The position numbers and the translations under genes are program-made. A DNA stretch of 64,000 nucleotides from Clostridia bacterium (GTDB taxonomy: Bacteria; Bacillota; Clostridia; Lachnospirales; Lachnospiraceae). The notes beneath the pieces are model-generated. The model searched no databases, was not told the origin of the DNA, and saw only the letters and a list, made by a program, of their open reading frames with translations. The stretch covers positions 1 to 64,000 of the forward strand of contig CAJTEN010000003.1 of assembly GCA_910575245.1 (NCBI GenBank). Reading direction: 5' to 3'. Each line of letters opens with the position of its first letter. The stretch's first letter is position 1. This document shows, one piece after another, positions 1 to 6,038 of this stretch.

Positions 1-61
1 TAACTTCGAGATAGGGTGAACGTAAAGGAGAAGAGAAAACTTATAGGGTGCACACCTTTAG

Positions 62-104
62 GCTGCTTTAGCAGCAAACCGAACCTACCGGCTTTAGCCG
101 GTAG
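62..104. repeat. tandem short hairpins with TTTA loops
   Basis: Two adjacent perfect hairpins are visible. One has arms GCTGC/GCAGC around TTTA (62-75). The other has arms CTACCGGC/GCCGGTAG around TTTA (85-104). A third hairpin of the same design, with loop TAAA, sits at 2655-2666 inside another inverted repeat. They overlap the broken end of the regulator fragment at 68-304. They look like leftover mobile-element or REP-type sequence; the function is unknown. Confidence 0.5.
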
Positions 105-304
105 TGGTTAAGTTCTGTCCCGTCCCGAAGAACACGGCGTTGCAATAGTCTTATTTCTAATCCCGGAAAATGCAACACGGGGCAGGAAGCAGGCTGAAAT
201 ATTTCCAGTTCTATTTGTTCTGCCAACATTGAAAATATTTTATTGACTGCCTGTTCCTCGCTGTCTTCGTATGTTAAGATTGCTGTTTTTCCTATGTTGT
301 TATT
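68..304 (-). pseudogene. truncated winged-helix (OmpR-type) regulator fragment
   Basis: This is an open frame of 78 codons with no usable start codon; an in-frame TAG lies just upstream at 305-307. The translated piece reads TYEDSEEQAVNKIF and then LEIRLLQRRVLRDGTELN. It resembles the small winged-helix regulators often carried by conjugative elements of gut Clostridia: an N-terminal linker, then the opening strands of a Trans_reg_C domain. Similarity stops after DGTELN, where the hairpin sequence begins, so the recognition helix and wing are missing. I read it as a decayed gene truncated at both ends. The family assignment comes from memory of the motif and is moderate. Confidence 0.45.
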
Positions 305-329
305 CTACTGTATCGTTTGCCTTTGTGGT

Positions 330-1472
330 CTATTTAATTCCCATATATGAGGAAATAACCATTCTCTGAACCTCACTTGTCCCCTCGTATATTTCCGTGA
401 TTTTTGCGTCACGCATGAAACGCTCAAATGGATAAGTTCTTGAATATCCGTTGAAGCCAGCAAGCTGCGCACAACGGCGTGTCACGTTTGTAGCCGCTTC
501 TGCCGCATATAATTTACCCATAGCCGCAAGATGTGAGAAAGGCTCGTGATCCTGCTTTGCCTGTGCTGCACGGTACACCAATAAACGGGCTGCGTCAACT
601 CTTGTCTGCATATCGGCAAGTTCAAACTGTGTAAACTGATATTGTGAAATTCTCTGCTCGCCCTGCATATGCTCTGTGACATATTTTTTACAATGGTCAA
701 TCGCGCCCTGAGCGATACCTAATGCCTGTGCCGCTACACCAATACGTCCGCCGTCTAAGGTCATAAGAGCCATTTTGAAGCCTTTGCCTAATTCGCCTAA
801 TAAGTTTTCTTTTGGTATCTTACAATCTGTGAAAACTAACTCGTATGTTGCAGAACCACGGATACCCATTTTCTTTTCCTTTGTTCCAAAAGTAAATCCG
901 GGAGTGCCTTTTTCTACAATAAAGCCGGAGATACCTCTGCTGCGTTGGCTTTTGTCTGTCATAGCGGTAACAAAATAGGTATCTGCATAAAATCCGTTTG
1001 TGATGAAGATTTTTGAACCATTCAGTAGCCAATAGTCGCCCATATCAACGGCGGTTGTCTGCTGATTGCCTAAGTCACTTCCAGCGGACGGTTCTGTTAC
1101 TGCAAATGCGCCTAATTTCTCTCCTTTCAGAAGCGGCGCAAGGTATTTCTGTTTCTGTTCTTCTGTGCCAAACTCTGAAAGAGGGAAAGAGCCTAAAGAA
1201 TGGTGGTCTGACAACATAACGGAAGTAGTGGAACAATGTTTTGCCAATTCCTCAATCACGGCAATGTAGGCAAGATAGGAATGTCCTGCGCCGCCGTATT
1301 CTTTCGGGTAACAAATCCCCATCATGCCTAATTCTGCTAATCTGTTTCGGTGTTCTTCGGGAAAGCGTTCCTGCTCGTCAATTTCTGCCGCCAATGGCGC
1401 AACTTCATTCACACCAAATTCGTGAATAAGGTCTATTACTTTCTGCTCGTCCGCACTAAACTTGAAATTCAT
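330..1472 (-). CDS. acyl-CoA dehydrogenase (short/medium-chain type)
   Basis: A complete 380-aa flavoprotein of the acyl-CoA dehydrogenase family, which oxidises acyl-CoA thioesters to the 2-enoyl form using FAD and passes electrons to an electron-transfer flavoprotein. The usual domains are present in order: N-terminal helical domain (about 1-115), middle beta domain with the FAD-side motif FAVTEPSAGSD (about 123-133) and ITNG (about 157), and a C-terminal helical domain. The catalytic base is the Glu in EIYEGTSEVQR (about 363-373), the position used by butyryl-CoA dehydrogenases. Start ATG 1472 has a strong site, AAGGAGG, 6 nt upstream. It is divergent from a LysR regulator, its likely controller. 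No etfAB is adjacent, so this is not the classical butyrate operon. It lies in an AT-rich patch bordered by mobile-element debris and may be transferred cargo. The exact substrate cannot be told. Confidence 0.9.
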   Translation of the reverse strand: MNFKFSADEQKVIDLIHEFGVNEVAPLAAEIDEQERFPEEHRNRLAELGMMGICYPKEYGGAGHSYLAYIAVIEELAKHCSTTSVMLSDHHSLGSFPLSEFGTEEQKQKYLAPLLKGEKLGAFAVTEPSAGSDLGNQQTTAVDMGDYWLLNGSKIFITNGFYADTYFVTAMTDKSQRSRGISGFIVEKGTPGFTFGTKEKKMGIRGSATYELVFTDCKIPKENLLGELGKGFKMALMTLDGGRIGVAAQALGIAQGAIDHCKKYVTEHMQGEQRISQYQFTQFELADMQTRVDAARLLVYRAAQAKQDHEPFSHLAAMGKLYAAEAATNVTRRCAQLAGFNGYSRTYPFERFMRDAKITEIYEGTSEVQRMVISSYMGIK

Positions 1473-1547
1473 ATGGTACCTCCTTGAAAACTGATTGATA
1501 TTTTTTCTTTACCGTTTTATAATAGCATGAGAAAAAGAATAAAAAAA

Positions 1548-1562
1548 TTCAATAATTTTGAA
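1548..1562. promoter_or_regulatory. possible LysR operator in the divergent promoter region
   Basis: The 130-bp gap between the acyl-CoA dehydrogenase (leftward) and the LysR gene (rightward) is very AT-rich. It contains the dyad TTCAATAATTTTGAA, followed by two copies of ATTCGA at 1569-1584. LysR regulators commonly bind an interrupted AT-rich dyad between themselves and a divergent target. The assignment rests on position and symmetry only. Confidence 0.35.
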
Positions 1563-1602
1563 CTAAAAATTCGATAAATTCGATGTATCAAGGAGGGTTA
1601 AA

Positions 1603-2505
1603 ATGAATACAAAGAGTTTGGTCACTTTCAAAACAATTCTTGAAATGGGGAGTTTCCAAAAGGCAGCGGACAAGTTGGGCTATACGCAGTCTACGGTAAC
1701 ATTTCAGATAAAACAGCTTGAAGAAGAACTGGCTTTGAAATTGTTTGAGAAAATAGGCAGACGTATGGAACTTACGCAGGCAGGAAAGGATATTATGCCT
1801 TATATTGATATGATTTTACAGGGAGCGGAACAAATCGGAAACTACGGAAAAAGCCTTTCTGAAATATCCGGCTCTTTAAAACTGGCAATCCCGGACTCTA
1901 TTTTAATCTATAACATGCAGCCGTTTATCCGGGCATTTGCACATGAAGCCCCTAATGTGCAGCTTGTAATCAATTCCATACAGTCCGGGGAAATCAATCA
2001 GTCTGTTGTGGATGGAACTGCCGATATAGGCATAAACTGTGAAAAAGAAAGTTATCCCGATAGCGTCATACATAAGCAGCTTGGTAACTATAAAGCGGTT
2101 CTTGTTGCTTCCCCTTTTGCTGACAGAAGTCTGCTTGACTTTGTTACGCCGCACCAACGCAAGCCGTTTAGTTTGATTTGTAATGAGCCGGACGGTTATT
2201 ATCAGTTGGATATGGATAAGTACCTTGCCGAAAAAGCCATTGTTCTCAATGCGCCCATGAAAGTACAAAGCATAGAAGCGGTAAAAAGATGTGTTATGAA
2301 TAATTTGGGAATTGCAGTTGTTCCCACATATTCTATCGGGGAAGAATTGAAAAACGGTTCTCTTATGCCGATTAAAACGGAACTTGATGAAAAAAAGTAT
2401 CATTCTTTTTATATTTATCACAAAAATAAATGGATAAGCCCACAAATGGAATTGGCTATGAAGTTGATGAAAGAGTATTTAGGAAAAGAAAACCTACAAA
2501 AATAA
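1603..2505 (+). CDS. LysR-family transcriptional regulator
   Basis: A 300-aa regulator of normal family length. The N-terminal winged HTH (about 1-60) carries the diagnostic pattern FQKAADKLGYTQSTVTFQIK followed by LEEELALKLFEKIGRR. The remainder (about 90-295) is the periplasmic-binding-protein-like effector domain. Start ATG 1603 follows AAGGAGG. Its divergent arrangement with the acyl-CoA dehydrogenase suggests it controls that gene and itself from the shared 130-bp region. The inducer is unknown; an acyl-CoA or fatty-acid-related ligand is inference from the neighbour. Low GC matches the neighbouring gene and differs from the chromosome after 9.7 kb. Confidence 0.9.
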   Translation: MNTKSLVTFKTILEMGSFQKAADKLGYTQSTVTFQIKQLEEELALKLFEKIGRRMELTQAGKDIMPYIDMILQGAEQIGNYGKSLSEISGSLKLAIPDSILIYNMQPFIRAFAHEAPNVQLVINSIQSGEINQSVVDGTADIGINCEKESYPDSVIHKQLGNYKAVLVASPFADRSLLDFVTPHQRKPFSLICNEPDGYYQLDMDKYLAEKAIVLNAPMKVQSIEAVKRCVMNNLGIAVVPTYSIGEELKNGSLMPIKTELDEKKYHSFYIYHKNKWISPQMELAMKLMKEYLGKENLQK

Positions 2506-2783
2506 ATTTACCGAGAAATGGCACTGTAAAAGTTGCCATTCCCGGCGTTCCATTACTCAATATCTTCAGTAGGCAAAAACACAAGCCCGGCATTTTCTTC
2601 TTTATACCTTTCTCAGACTATCAACGCCAAGCAGCCAAGTCAAGGGCGTAAACGCCGCTAAAGCGGTAAATCCTTGACTTGGCTGTTTGCCATTGATAAA
2701 GGGTAATTATGGCATAAATGAATAACTATGTTGTTTGATAGAAATACTGATCAGATGTAGAATTATTATTATAATAATTTTTG
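2506..2783. other. gene-free stretch with mobile-element-like sequence
   Basis: There is no credible gene here. The stretch holds a long inverted repeat (2632-2685, listed separately) and then a very AT-rich tract. The block reads like non-coding sequence from a Tn1549-type conjugative element, by memory of similar repeats in gut Firmicutes. It sits between the LysR gene and the replication-gene stub. Confidence 0.4.
2632..2685. repeat. 14-bp inverted repeat with nested hairpin
   Basis: Arms CAGCCAAGTCAAGG (2632-2645) and CCTTGACTTGGCTG (2672-2685) are perfect inverted repeats. Between them lies a smaller hairpin, CCGC-TAAA-GCGG (2655-2666). It follows the LysR stop by about 125 bp and has no clear poly-T tail. 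It could be an element-borne structural site or, less likely, a terminator. Confidence 0.55.
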
Positions 2784-2855
2784 TTATCTGTTGTATAAGT
2801 GAAGATTTGGCATAATCGTATGATCTTTGACTTTCTTTACTCTGAATACTGGCAT
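2784..2855 (-). pseudogene. N-terminal stub of a replication-initiator-like gene
   Basis: A 23-codon ORF, MPVFRVKKVKDHTIMPNLHL..., preceded by an AAAGGA site. It resembles the start of element-borne replication initiator/DnaD-like HTH proteins, whose N-termini read roughly RVEKTKDYTVMSNHHL before the LSLKAKGLL helix. Here the frame stops right after HLYNR and the conserved helix is absent. It is therefore a 3'-truncated remnant of a conjugative or mobilizable element. It lies about 120 bp from the point where the cotJC sequence ends. Family call is from motif memory. Confidence 0.4.
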
Positions 2856-2925
2856 TATAGGCTTGTCCTTTCTTTTTGTGCGAAAGTTGAAGTCCACAGC
2901 TTTGAGGGGTGTGTGGGTATGCGTC

Positions 2926-3318
2926 TTAGTGATTATATTTTATGTGTTCCGATTTACTACAATCTTCCCGGTTTGCTTCGCCAAACCGCTGGAAGTGCAC
3001 GATCTCCCTCGCACGCAGGAACTTGATCGGTTCGCAGACATCGGGATCGTCTCTCACAAGGCGCAGGATATTGTCATAAGTGGAACGCGCTTTCTGTTCT
3101 GCTGCCATATCCTCTGTCAGGTCTGTAATAATATCCCCCTTCGACTGGAACTCACAGGCATTGAAGGGCACGCCGCCCGCGGCCTGCGGCCAGATTCCGA
3201 TGGTGTGGTCCACATAGTAGTTGACGAAGCCGGATTCCTCGATCTCTTCCATGGACAGATTCTTGGTCAACTGATGGACGATTGTGGCCACCATCTCAAG
3301 GTGTGCCAGTTCTTCCGT
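2926..3318 (-). pseudogene. cotJC: interrupted cotJC, middle/3' portion
   Basis: This is the continuation of the spore-coat manganese-catalase-like protein CotJC, whose first 62 codons lie at 9042-9227. It starts TEELAHLEMVATIVHQL, which contains the conserved metal-ligand Glu/His of this di-manganese ferritin-like fold. It runs through GIWPQAAGGVPFNAC to VHFQRFGEA. After RFGEA, at about position 2978, similarity is lost and a foreign tail NREDCSKSEHIKYNH ends in a stop; the usual C-terminal segment (about 25-30 residues) is missing. So the gene is broken twice: by the 5.7-kb element at 3319/9042, and by mobile-element debris on its 3' side. An ATG at 3375 inside the element could start a chimeric product of 149 aa, but no strong ribosome-binding site was seen. 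Confidence 0.85.
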
Positions 3319-3347
3319 ACCTAGATGTGTAACGTTATTGCACATCT
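3319..3347. repeat. attachment-site junction (C-terminal cotJC side)
   Basis: The core triplet ACC on + (GGT in the cotJC sense) at 3319-3321 is followed inside the element by CTAGATGTGTAACGTT and then the arm ATTGCACATCT (3337-3347). That arm is the exact inverted copy of 9017-9027 at the other end. A local dyad AGATGTG...CACATCT (3323-3347) is also present. This is the arrangement expected for one half of a large-serine-recombinase attP joined to attB. Confidence 0.75.
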
Positions 3348-3436
3348 GAAAACATAAGGAAATACAAGAATTCATGACACATCACCTATAATTTACATCT
3401 ATAAAGTAGAAGTGGCGGGATTGCTCCCGCCATTTC

Positions 3437-3625
3437 CTAAATAGAAAACTTTTTCACTTCTTCCTGTGTAAGCTCGATCAGCTTCTTCCCACATCTCTTT
3501 GCATATCTTGATAATTCAAGCAAATTCACATGACAAGATGGTGCATTAACATATGGATTTGGCTGTTCAAAGTAGCTCTGAGCCGGAATCTGATTTTCCA
3601 TGAATTTAGGTCTCGTTCCATTCAT
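3437..3625 (-). CDS. small 62-aa protein overlapping the GNAT gene
   Basis: The start is ATG 3625, preceded by TTGGAGGTGTATCACT, and it overlaps the last 20 nt of the upstream GNAT gene in another frame. A longer frame from 3718 exists but lacks a site. The product begins MNGTRPKFMENQIPAQ and has a C-terminal helix LLELSRYAKRCGKKLIELTQEEVKKF. I do not recognise a named family. The tight overlap implies co-translation with the GNAT protein and possibly a partner role such as an antitoxin; that is inference. It is the last gene before the element end. Confidence 0.6.
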   Translation of the reverse strand: MNGTRPKFMENQIPAQSYFEQPNPYVNAPSCHVNLLELSRYAKRCGKKLIELTQEEVKKFSI

Positions 3626-4166
3626 AGTGATACACCTCCAATAGATTTTTTGCTTGTTCCTCGTCAATAAAGAACTGGTACTGATGAAGCATTCCCAAAT
3701 ACTCCGCATGGAATACATCTATATAATGCCTTAATAATTCTTCATTAGCGGCAAATCCATGAATAGCTCCTTCATATCCCCATTCAATAGATTTATCGGC
3801 AGCTATGGCAAAAAGATGACCACCTACGCCAACATATTTCTGATTGCCAAACTCATGCTTGTTGTTATGTGGAGCAGTACAAGCCCAATGAAGATAAGCG
3901 GCGTGGGAGTCCTTATCATTTCTGACACCGACCAAGCCTTGGATGGTATTGTCATCCTTTAGGGCAAGGGCATATACTTCAACATTCTTTGGTATCTCGT
4001 TCCAGTTAATGTGCCAACCATTGGACTTCTGGAATTTCTTAAGGTAAGTGCGGCTTTCGATTTTGAATACGACAGTTTCCTTGATATCGCCTGTCACAGT
4101 ATCTTTCAGACAGGGAACGATTTCATCTATCCAAATGTCGATACAGCCTTGTTCAATTGCTGTCAT
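3606..4166 (-). CDS. GNAT-like acetyltransferase, element cargo
   Basis: A 186-aa protein. The middle reads VEVYALALKDDNTIQGLVGVRND (about 63-85), the beta4-strand region of GNAT acetyltransferases. VGVGGHLFAIAADKSIEWGYEGAIHGFAAN (about 112-141) resembles the acetyl-CoA-binding loop and following helix, with a Q/R-x-x-G-x-G/A-like turn replaced by KYVGVGGHL. The C-terminus HYIDVFHAEYLGMLHQYQFFID fits the last GNAT strands. The substrate is unknown. It lies 33 bp downstream of the rhomboid gene and overlaps the 62-aa gene, so the three form one operon. Similar GNAT proteins with small partners occur on mobile elements; a toxin-antitoxin role is possible but unproven. Confidence 0.65.
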   Translation of the reverse strand: MTAIEQGCIDIWIDEIVPCLKDTVTGDIKETVVFKIESRTYLKKFQKSNGWHINWNEIPKNVEVYALALKDDNTIQGLVGVRNDKDSHAAYLHWACTAPHNNKHEFGNQKYVGVGGHLFAIAADKSIEWGYEGAIHGFAANEELLRHYIDVFHAEYLGMLHQYQFFIDEEQAKNLLEVYHYEWNET

Positions 4167-4199
4167 GTAATCACCCCTTACATAGTTATTTTTATGGGA

Positions 4200-4796
4200 C
4201 TATTGTTTTTTCTTTACTACAAATCCAAGGAGGAAACCTGTACAAAATCCTAAAAGATGAATTACGAAGGTACATATTCCCAAAAAGTTTGATAATACAA
4301 AGTAATATAGCAGAAAATGAAAGCCTTTTTGAGTTTTGTATTCATTCCATATAGTTCTATTTCGAATTAACCAATTCACAAGAACTCCAAGGCAAGCAAA
4401 TATTGCCGGAGAAGCCCCATAGTTAAAACTATTTGGATAAAAAACAAATATTGTAATACCTGCAATAATTAATCCAATATGATAAACAAGTACTAATTGT
4501 ATAATGCCAATTCTCTTTTCAAGATATATTCCAACATACCATAGTCCGAAAACATTAGCCAATAAGTGCCATATAGCAGTTTGAGTATATCCATATGTTA
4601 TGAGTCGGTATAACTGAAAATTATTAAATACAGTTTTGTATGATTCGCCAAGGTAGTCAATTATGTTACCGCCACCGGATAATAGAATCCACAATAAATT
4701 ATACTCACTTGATAAAATGAAATTCATCAAGAATATAATGCACATAATGATTATCGCTGCATGTCGAAAACTATATGTTTTAGTTGCTATTTTCAT
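4200..4796 (-). CDS. rhomboid family intramembrane serine protease
   Basis: A 198-aa polytopic membrane protein with about six hydrophobic segments. Rhomboid hallmarks are present: the L1-loop-like pattern RLITYGYTQTAIWHLLANVF (about 62-81), the catalytic Ser in NYGASPAIFACLG (about 124-136), and the catalytic His in the last segment, HLLGFCTGFLLGF (about 179-191). The Ser-His dyad therefore looks intact. The family cleaves transmembrane helices within the membrane. Start ATG 4796 follows GGGGAAATAAATA. It is the first gene of a leftward cargo operon (rhomboid, GNAT, 62-aa) with its own promoter at 4841-4869. A protease as element cargo is unusual; substrate unknown. Confidence 0.85.
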   Translation of the reverse strand: MKIATKTYSFRHAAIIIMCIIFLMNFILSSEYNLLWILLSGGGNIIDYLGESYKTVFNNFQLYRLITYGYTQTAIWHLLANVFGLWYVGIYLEKRIGIIQLVLVYHIGLIIAGITIFVFYPNSFNYGASPAIFACLGVLVNWLIRNRTIWNEYKTQKGFHFLLYYFVLSNFLGICTFVIHLLGFCTGFLLGFVVKKKQ

Positions 4797-4840
4797 TATT
4801 TATTTCCCCACAAGAAACAAATGTATCTTTATCTATTTAT

Positions 4841-4869
4841 ATTATACCACATTTCCACCATTTTCTCAA
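4841..4869 (-). promoter_or_regulatory. promoter of the cargo operon
   Basis: On the minus strand, TTGAGA (4864-4869), a 17-nt spacer and a perfect TATAAT (4841-4846) lie 44 bp upstream of the rhomboid start. It overlaps the last codon of the 80-aa gene upstream, so the cargo operon has its own sigma-A-type promoter. Confidence 0.65.
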
Positions 4870-5108
4870 TCACAGCCACCAGACATACGTTCAAGTAAAT
4901 GCTTGGAAAGTTCATAAAACATCAATGTTTCCGCTTCGTCCAAAGCATCCACACCGGAGAGGACGGAAGCAGTAATATTTGCAATATCTGTTTCTGTGAC
5001 AGGGCGTTTAGCCTGTATGTCATCGCTTTGCGCTTTTATTTTTGCCAGCATCTCTTGAGATTGCAAATTTGCAATAATGCCTAAAATCAGGGATTTCAGA
5101 TTTTCCAT
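4866..5108 (-). CDS. 80-aa hypothetical protein of the element
   Basis: A short soluble, mostly helical protein, MENLKSLILGIIANLQSQEM...MSGGCD, with acidic and Leu-rich stretches and no motif I recognise. Start ATG 5108 has AGGACAAGAATAGC upstream. It is divergent from the CHC2/relaxase operon, sharing a 96-bp gap that holds a perfect 14-bp palindrome. That position would suit a small regulator of element genes, but no HTH can be seen. Confidence 0.5.
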   Translation of the reverse strand: MENLKSLILGIIANLQSQEMLAKIKAQSDDIQAKRPVTETDIANITASVLSGVDALDEAETLMFYELSKHLLERMSGGCD

Positions 5109-5137
5109 GCTATTCTTGTCCTACAGCAAAACGCTGA

Positions 5138-5151
5138 CATATGCGCATATG
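5138..5151. promoter_or_regulatory. perfect palindrome in divergent region of the element
   Basis: CATATGCGCATATG is a perfect 14-bp palindrome in the gap between the leftward 80-aa gene and the rightward micro-ORF/CHC2 operon. It is a candidate operator for an element-encoded or host repressor. No matching second copy was noticed in the element. Confidence 0.4.
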
Positions 5152-5204
5152 GGTAACTCGTAAATGGTCGATAACAGACCCACCTAAAGAAGGAGGAACC
5201 CGAT

Positions 5205-5303
5205 TTGGAAAAAGAAATCACAGAAATGTTATTAAGGAATCATCCCTTGGATTACATCCCACTGTTACAGACAGCAGAGAATTGGCAAAACGATACGAAC
5301 TAA
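5205..5303 (+). CDS. 32-aa leader ORF translationally coupled to the CHC2 gene
   Basis: A TTG start at 5205 is preceded by a strong AAGGAGG site 8 nt upstream. The frame encodes LEKEITEMLLRNHPLDYIPL and ends in TAA that shares its last A with the ATG of the CHC2 gene (TAATG). It may be a small conserved element protein or a leader that couples translation of the primase-like gene. The good site and exact overlap support real translation; no family is recognised. Confidence 0.5.
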   Translation: MEKEITEMLLRNHPLDYIPLLQTAENWQNDTN

Positions 5304-5938
5304 TGTCAATATTCAATGAAGTCAAACATCGTCTGCCAATGAAAGAGGTTGCAAGGTACTATGGAATAACTGTCAACCGGTCAGGCTTTACAAAGTGTCC
5401 GTTCCACAAGGAGCGGACACCCAGCATGAAGATATACGATGATCATTTCTACTGTTTTAGCTGTCAATGCGGTGGAGATGTTATCCAGTTGGTTAGTCAG
5501 TTATTCTCACTAAGTTCATTGGATGCAGCCAAGAAGCTACAGGCTGACTTTGGAATTGCAGATGTGGAATTTGATAAGGAGCAATACAAAAGGGAATGTA
5601 ATACCCATATGAAACAGCTTTTAAAGGAAAAGCAGTTTGAAAGCTGGAAGCACAACACCTATTTGCTCCTTACGGATTATTGCTCAATGCTTCGAAAATG
5701 GCGTGAAGAATACGCCCCAAAATCTTTGGATGAACCAATAAAAGAGGAATATGTGGAGAGCCTACAGGAGCTTGAGAAAATGGAATATTATTGTGACCTA
5801 TTCCTCTATGGAACAAAGGCTGATTTAGAAGATTTTAGACAAAATGAAGAAAGGCTGGTGAACAGGATTGAGCAACCTGTCAGAGAACAGAAAGAAAGGG
5901 ATGCAAGGGAACGTTGCCTCACGCTTTACAGAATGTAA
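5303..5938 (+). CDS. CHC2-type zinc-finger (DnaG primase N-terminal) protein
   Basis: A 211-aa protein starting at ATG 5303, directly coupled to the leader ORF; a longer frame from 5141 lacks support. Residues about 8-90 form a CHC2 primase zinc finger: CPFHKERTPSMKIYDDHFYCFSC, then GGDVIQLVSQL, matching the Cys-His-Cys-Cys metal set and the PSM/F core. The C-terminal half (about 95-211) is a charged helical region without the TOPRIM catalytic domain, so it is not a complete primase. Such proteins are frequent on Tn4451-like mobilizable elements and probably help replicate or process the transferred strand. The stop codon overlaps the start of the oriT-like sequence. Confidence 0.8.
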   Translation: MSIFNEVKHRLPMKEVARYYGITVNRSGFTKCPFHKERTPSMKIYDDHFYCFSCQCGGDVIQLVSQLFSLSSLDAAKKLQADFGIADVEFDKEQYKRECNTHMKQLLKEKQFESWKHNTYLLLTDYCSMLRKWREEYAPKSLDEPIKEEYVESLQELEKMEYYCDLFLYGTKADLEDFRQNEERLVNRIEQPVREQKERDARERCLTLYRM

Positions 5939-5957
5939 AGTATAGTGGGTTACACTT
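5936..5957 (+). other. oriT (MobV/pMV158-type nic region)
   Basis: TAAAGTATAGTGGGTTACACTT closely matches the pMV158 origin of transfer as I remember it (TAAAGTATAGTGTG/TTATACTTTA), including the partial inverted repeat AAGTATA...TACACTT. By analogy the relaxase would nick between G5949 and T5950. It lies 81 bp upstream of the MobV relaxase gene, the normal place for this family. Assignment is by pattern and position; nicking is inferred. Confidence 0.75.
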
Positions 5958-6038
5958 CTGTTGGAAGTGGCTGCGGTTATTTGCCGTATCCGGCTGTCCC
6001 GCAGTTGCTTTCGCAGAAGTTATGAAAGGAGGGTGTGA

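Noticed and set aside
62..104. CRISPR-like repeats at the window start
   Set aside because: Only two unlike hairpins without regular spacers; they are simple palindromes.
3437..3718. 93-aa version of the small cargo ORF starting at 3718
   Set aside because: The ATG at 3625 has a strong ribosome-binding site, whereas the upstream extension lies inside the GNAT coding region in another frame.
5141..5302. N-terminal extension of the CHC2 protein from 5141
   Set aside because: It overlaps the well-supported TTG micro-ORF and lacks conserved sequence; ATG 5303 with TAATG coupling is preferred.
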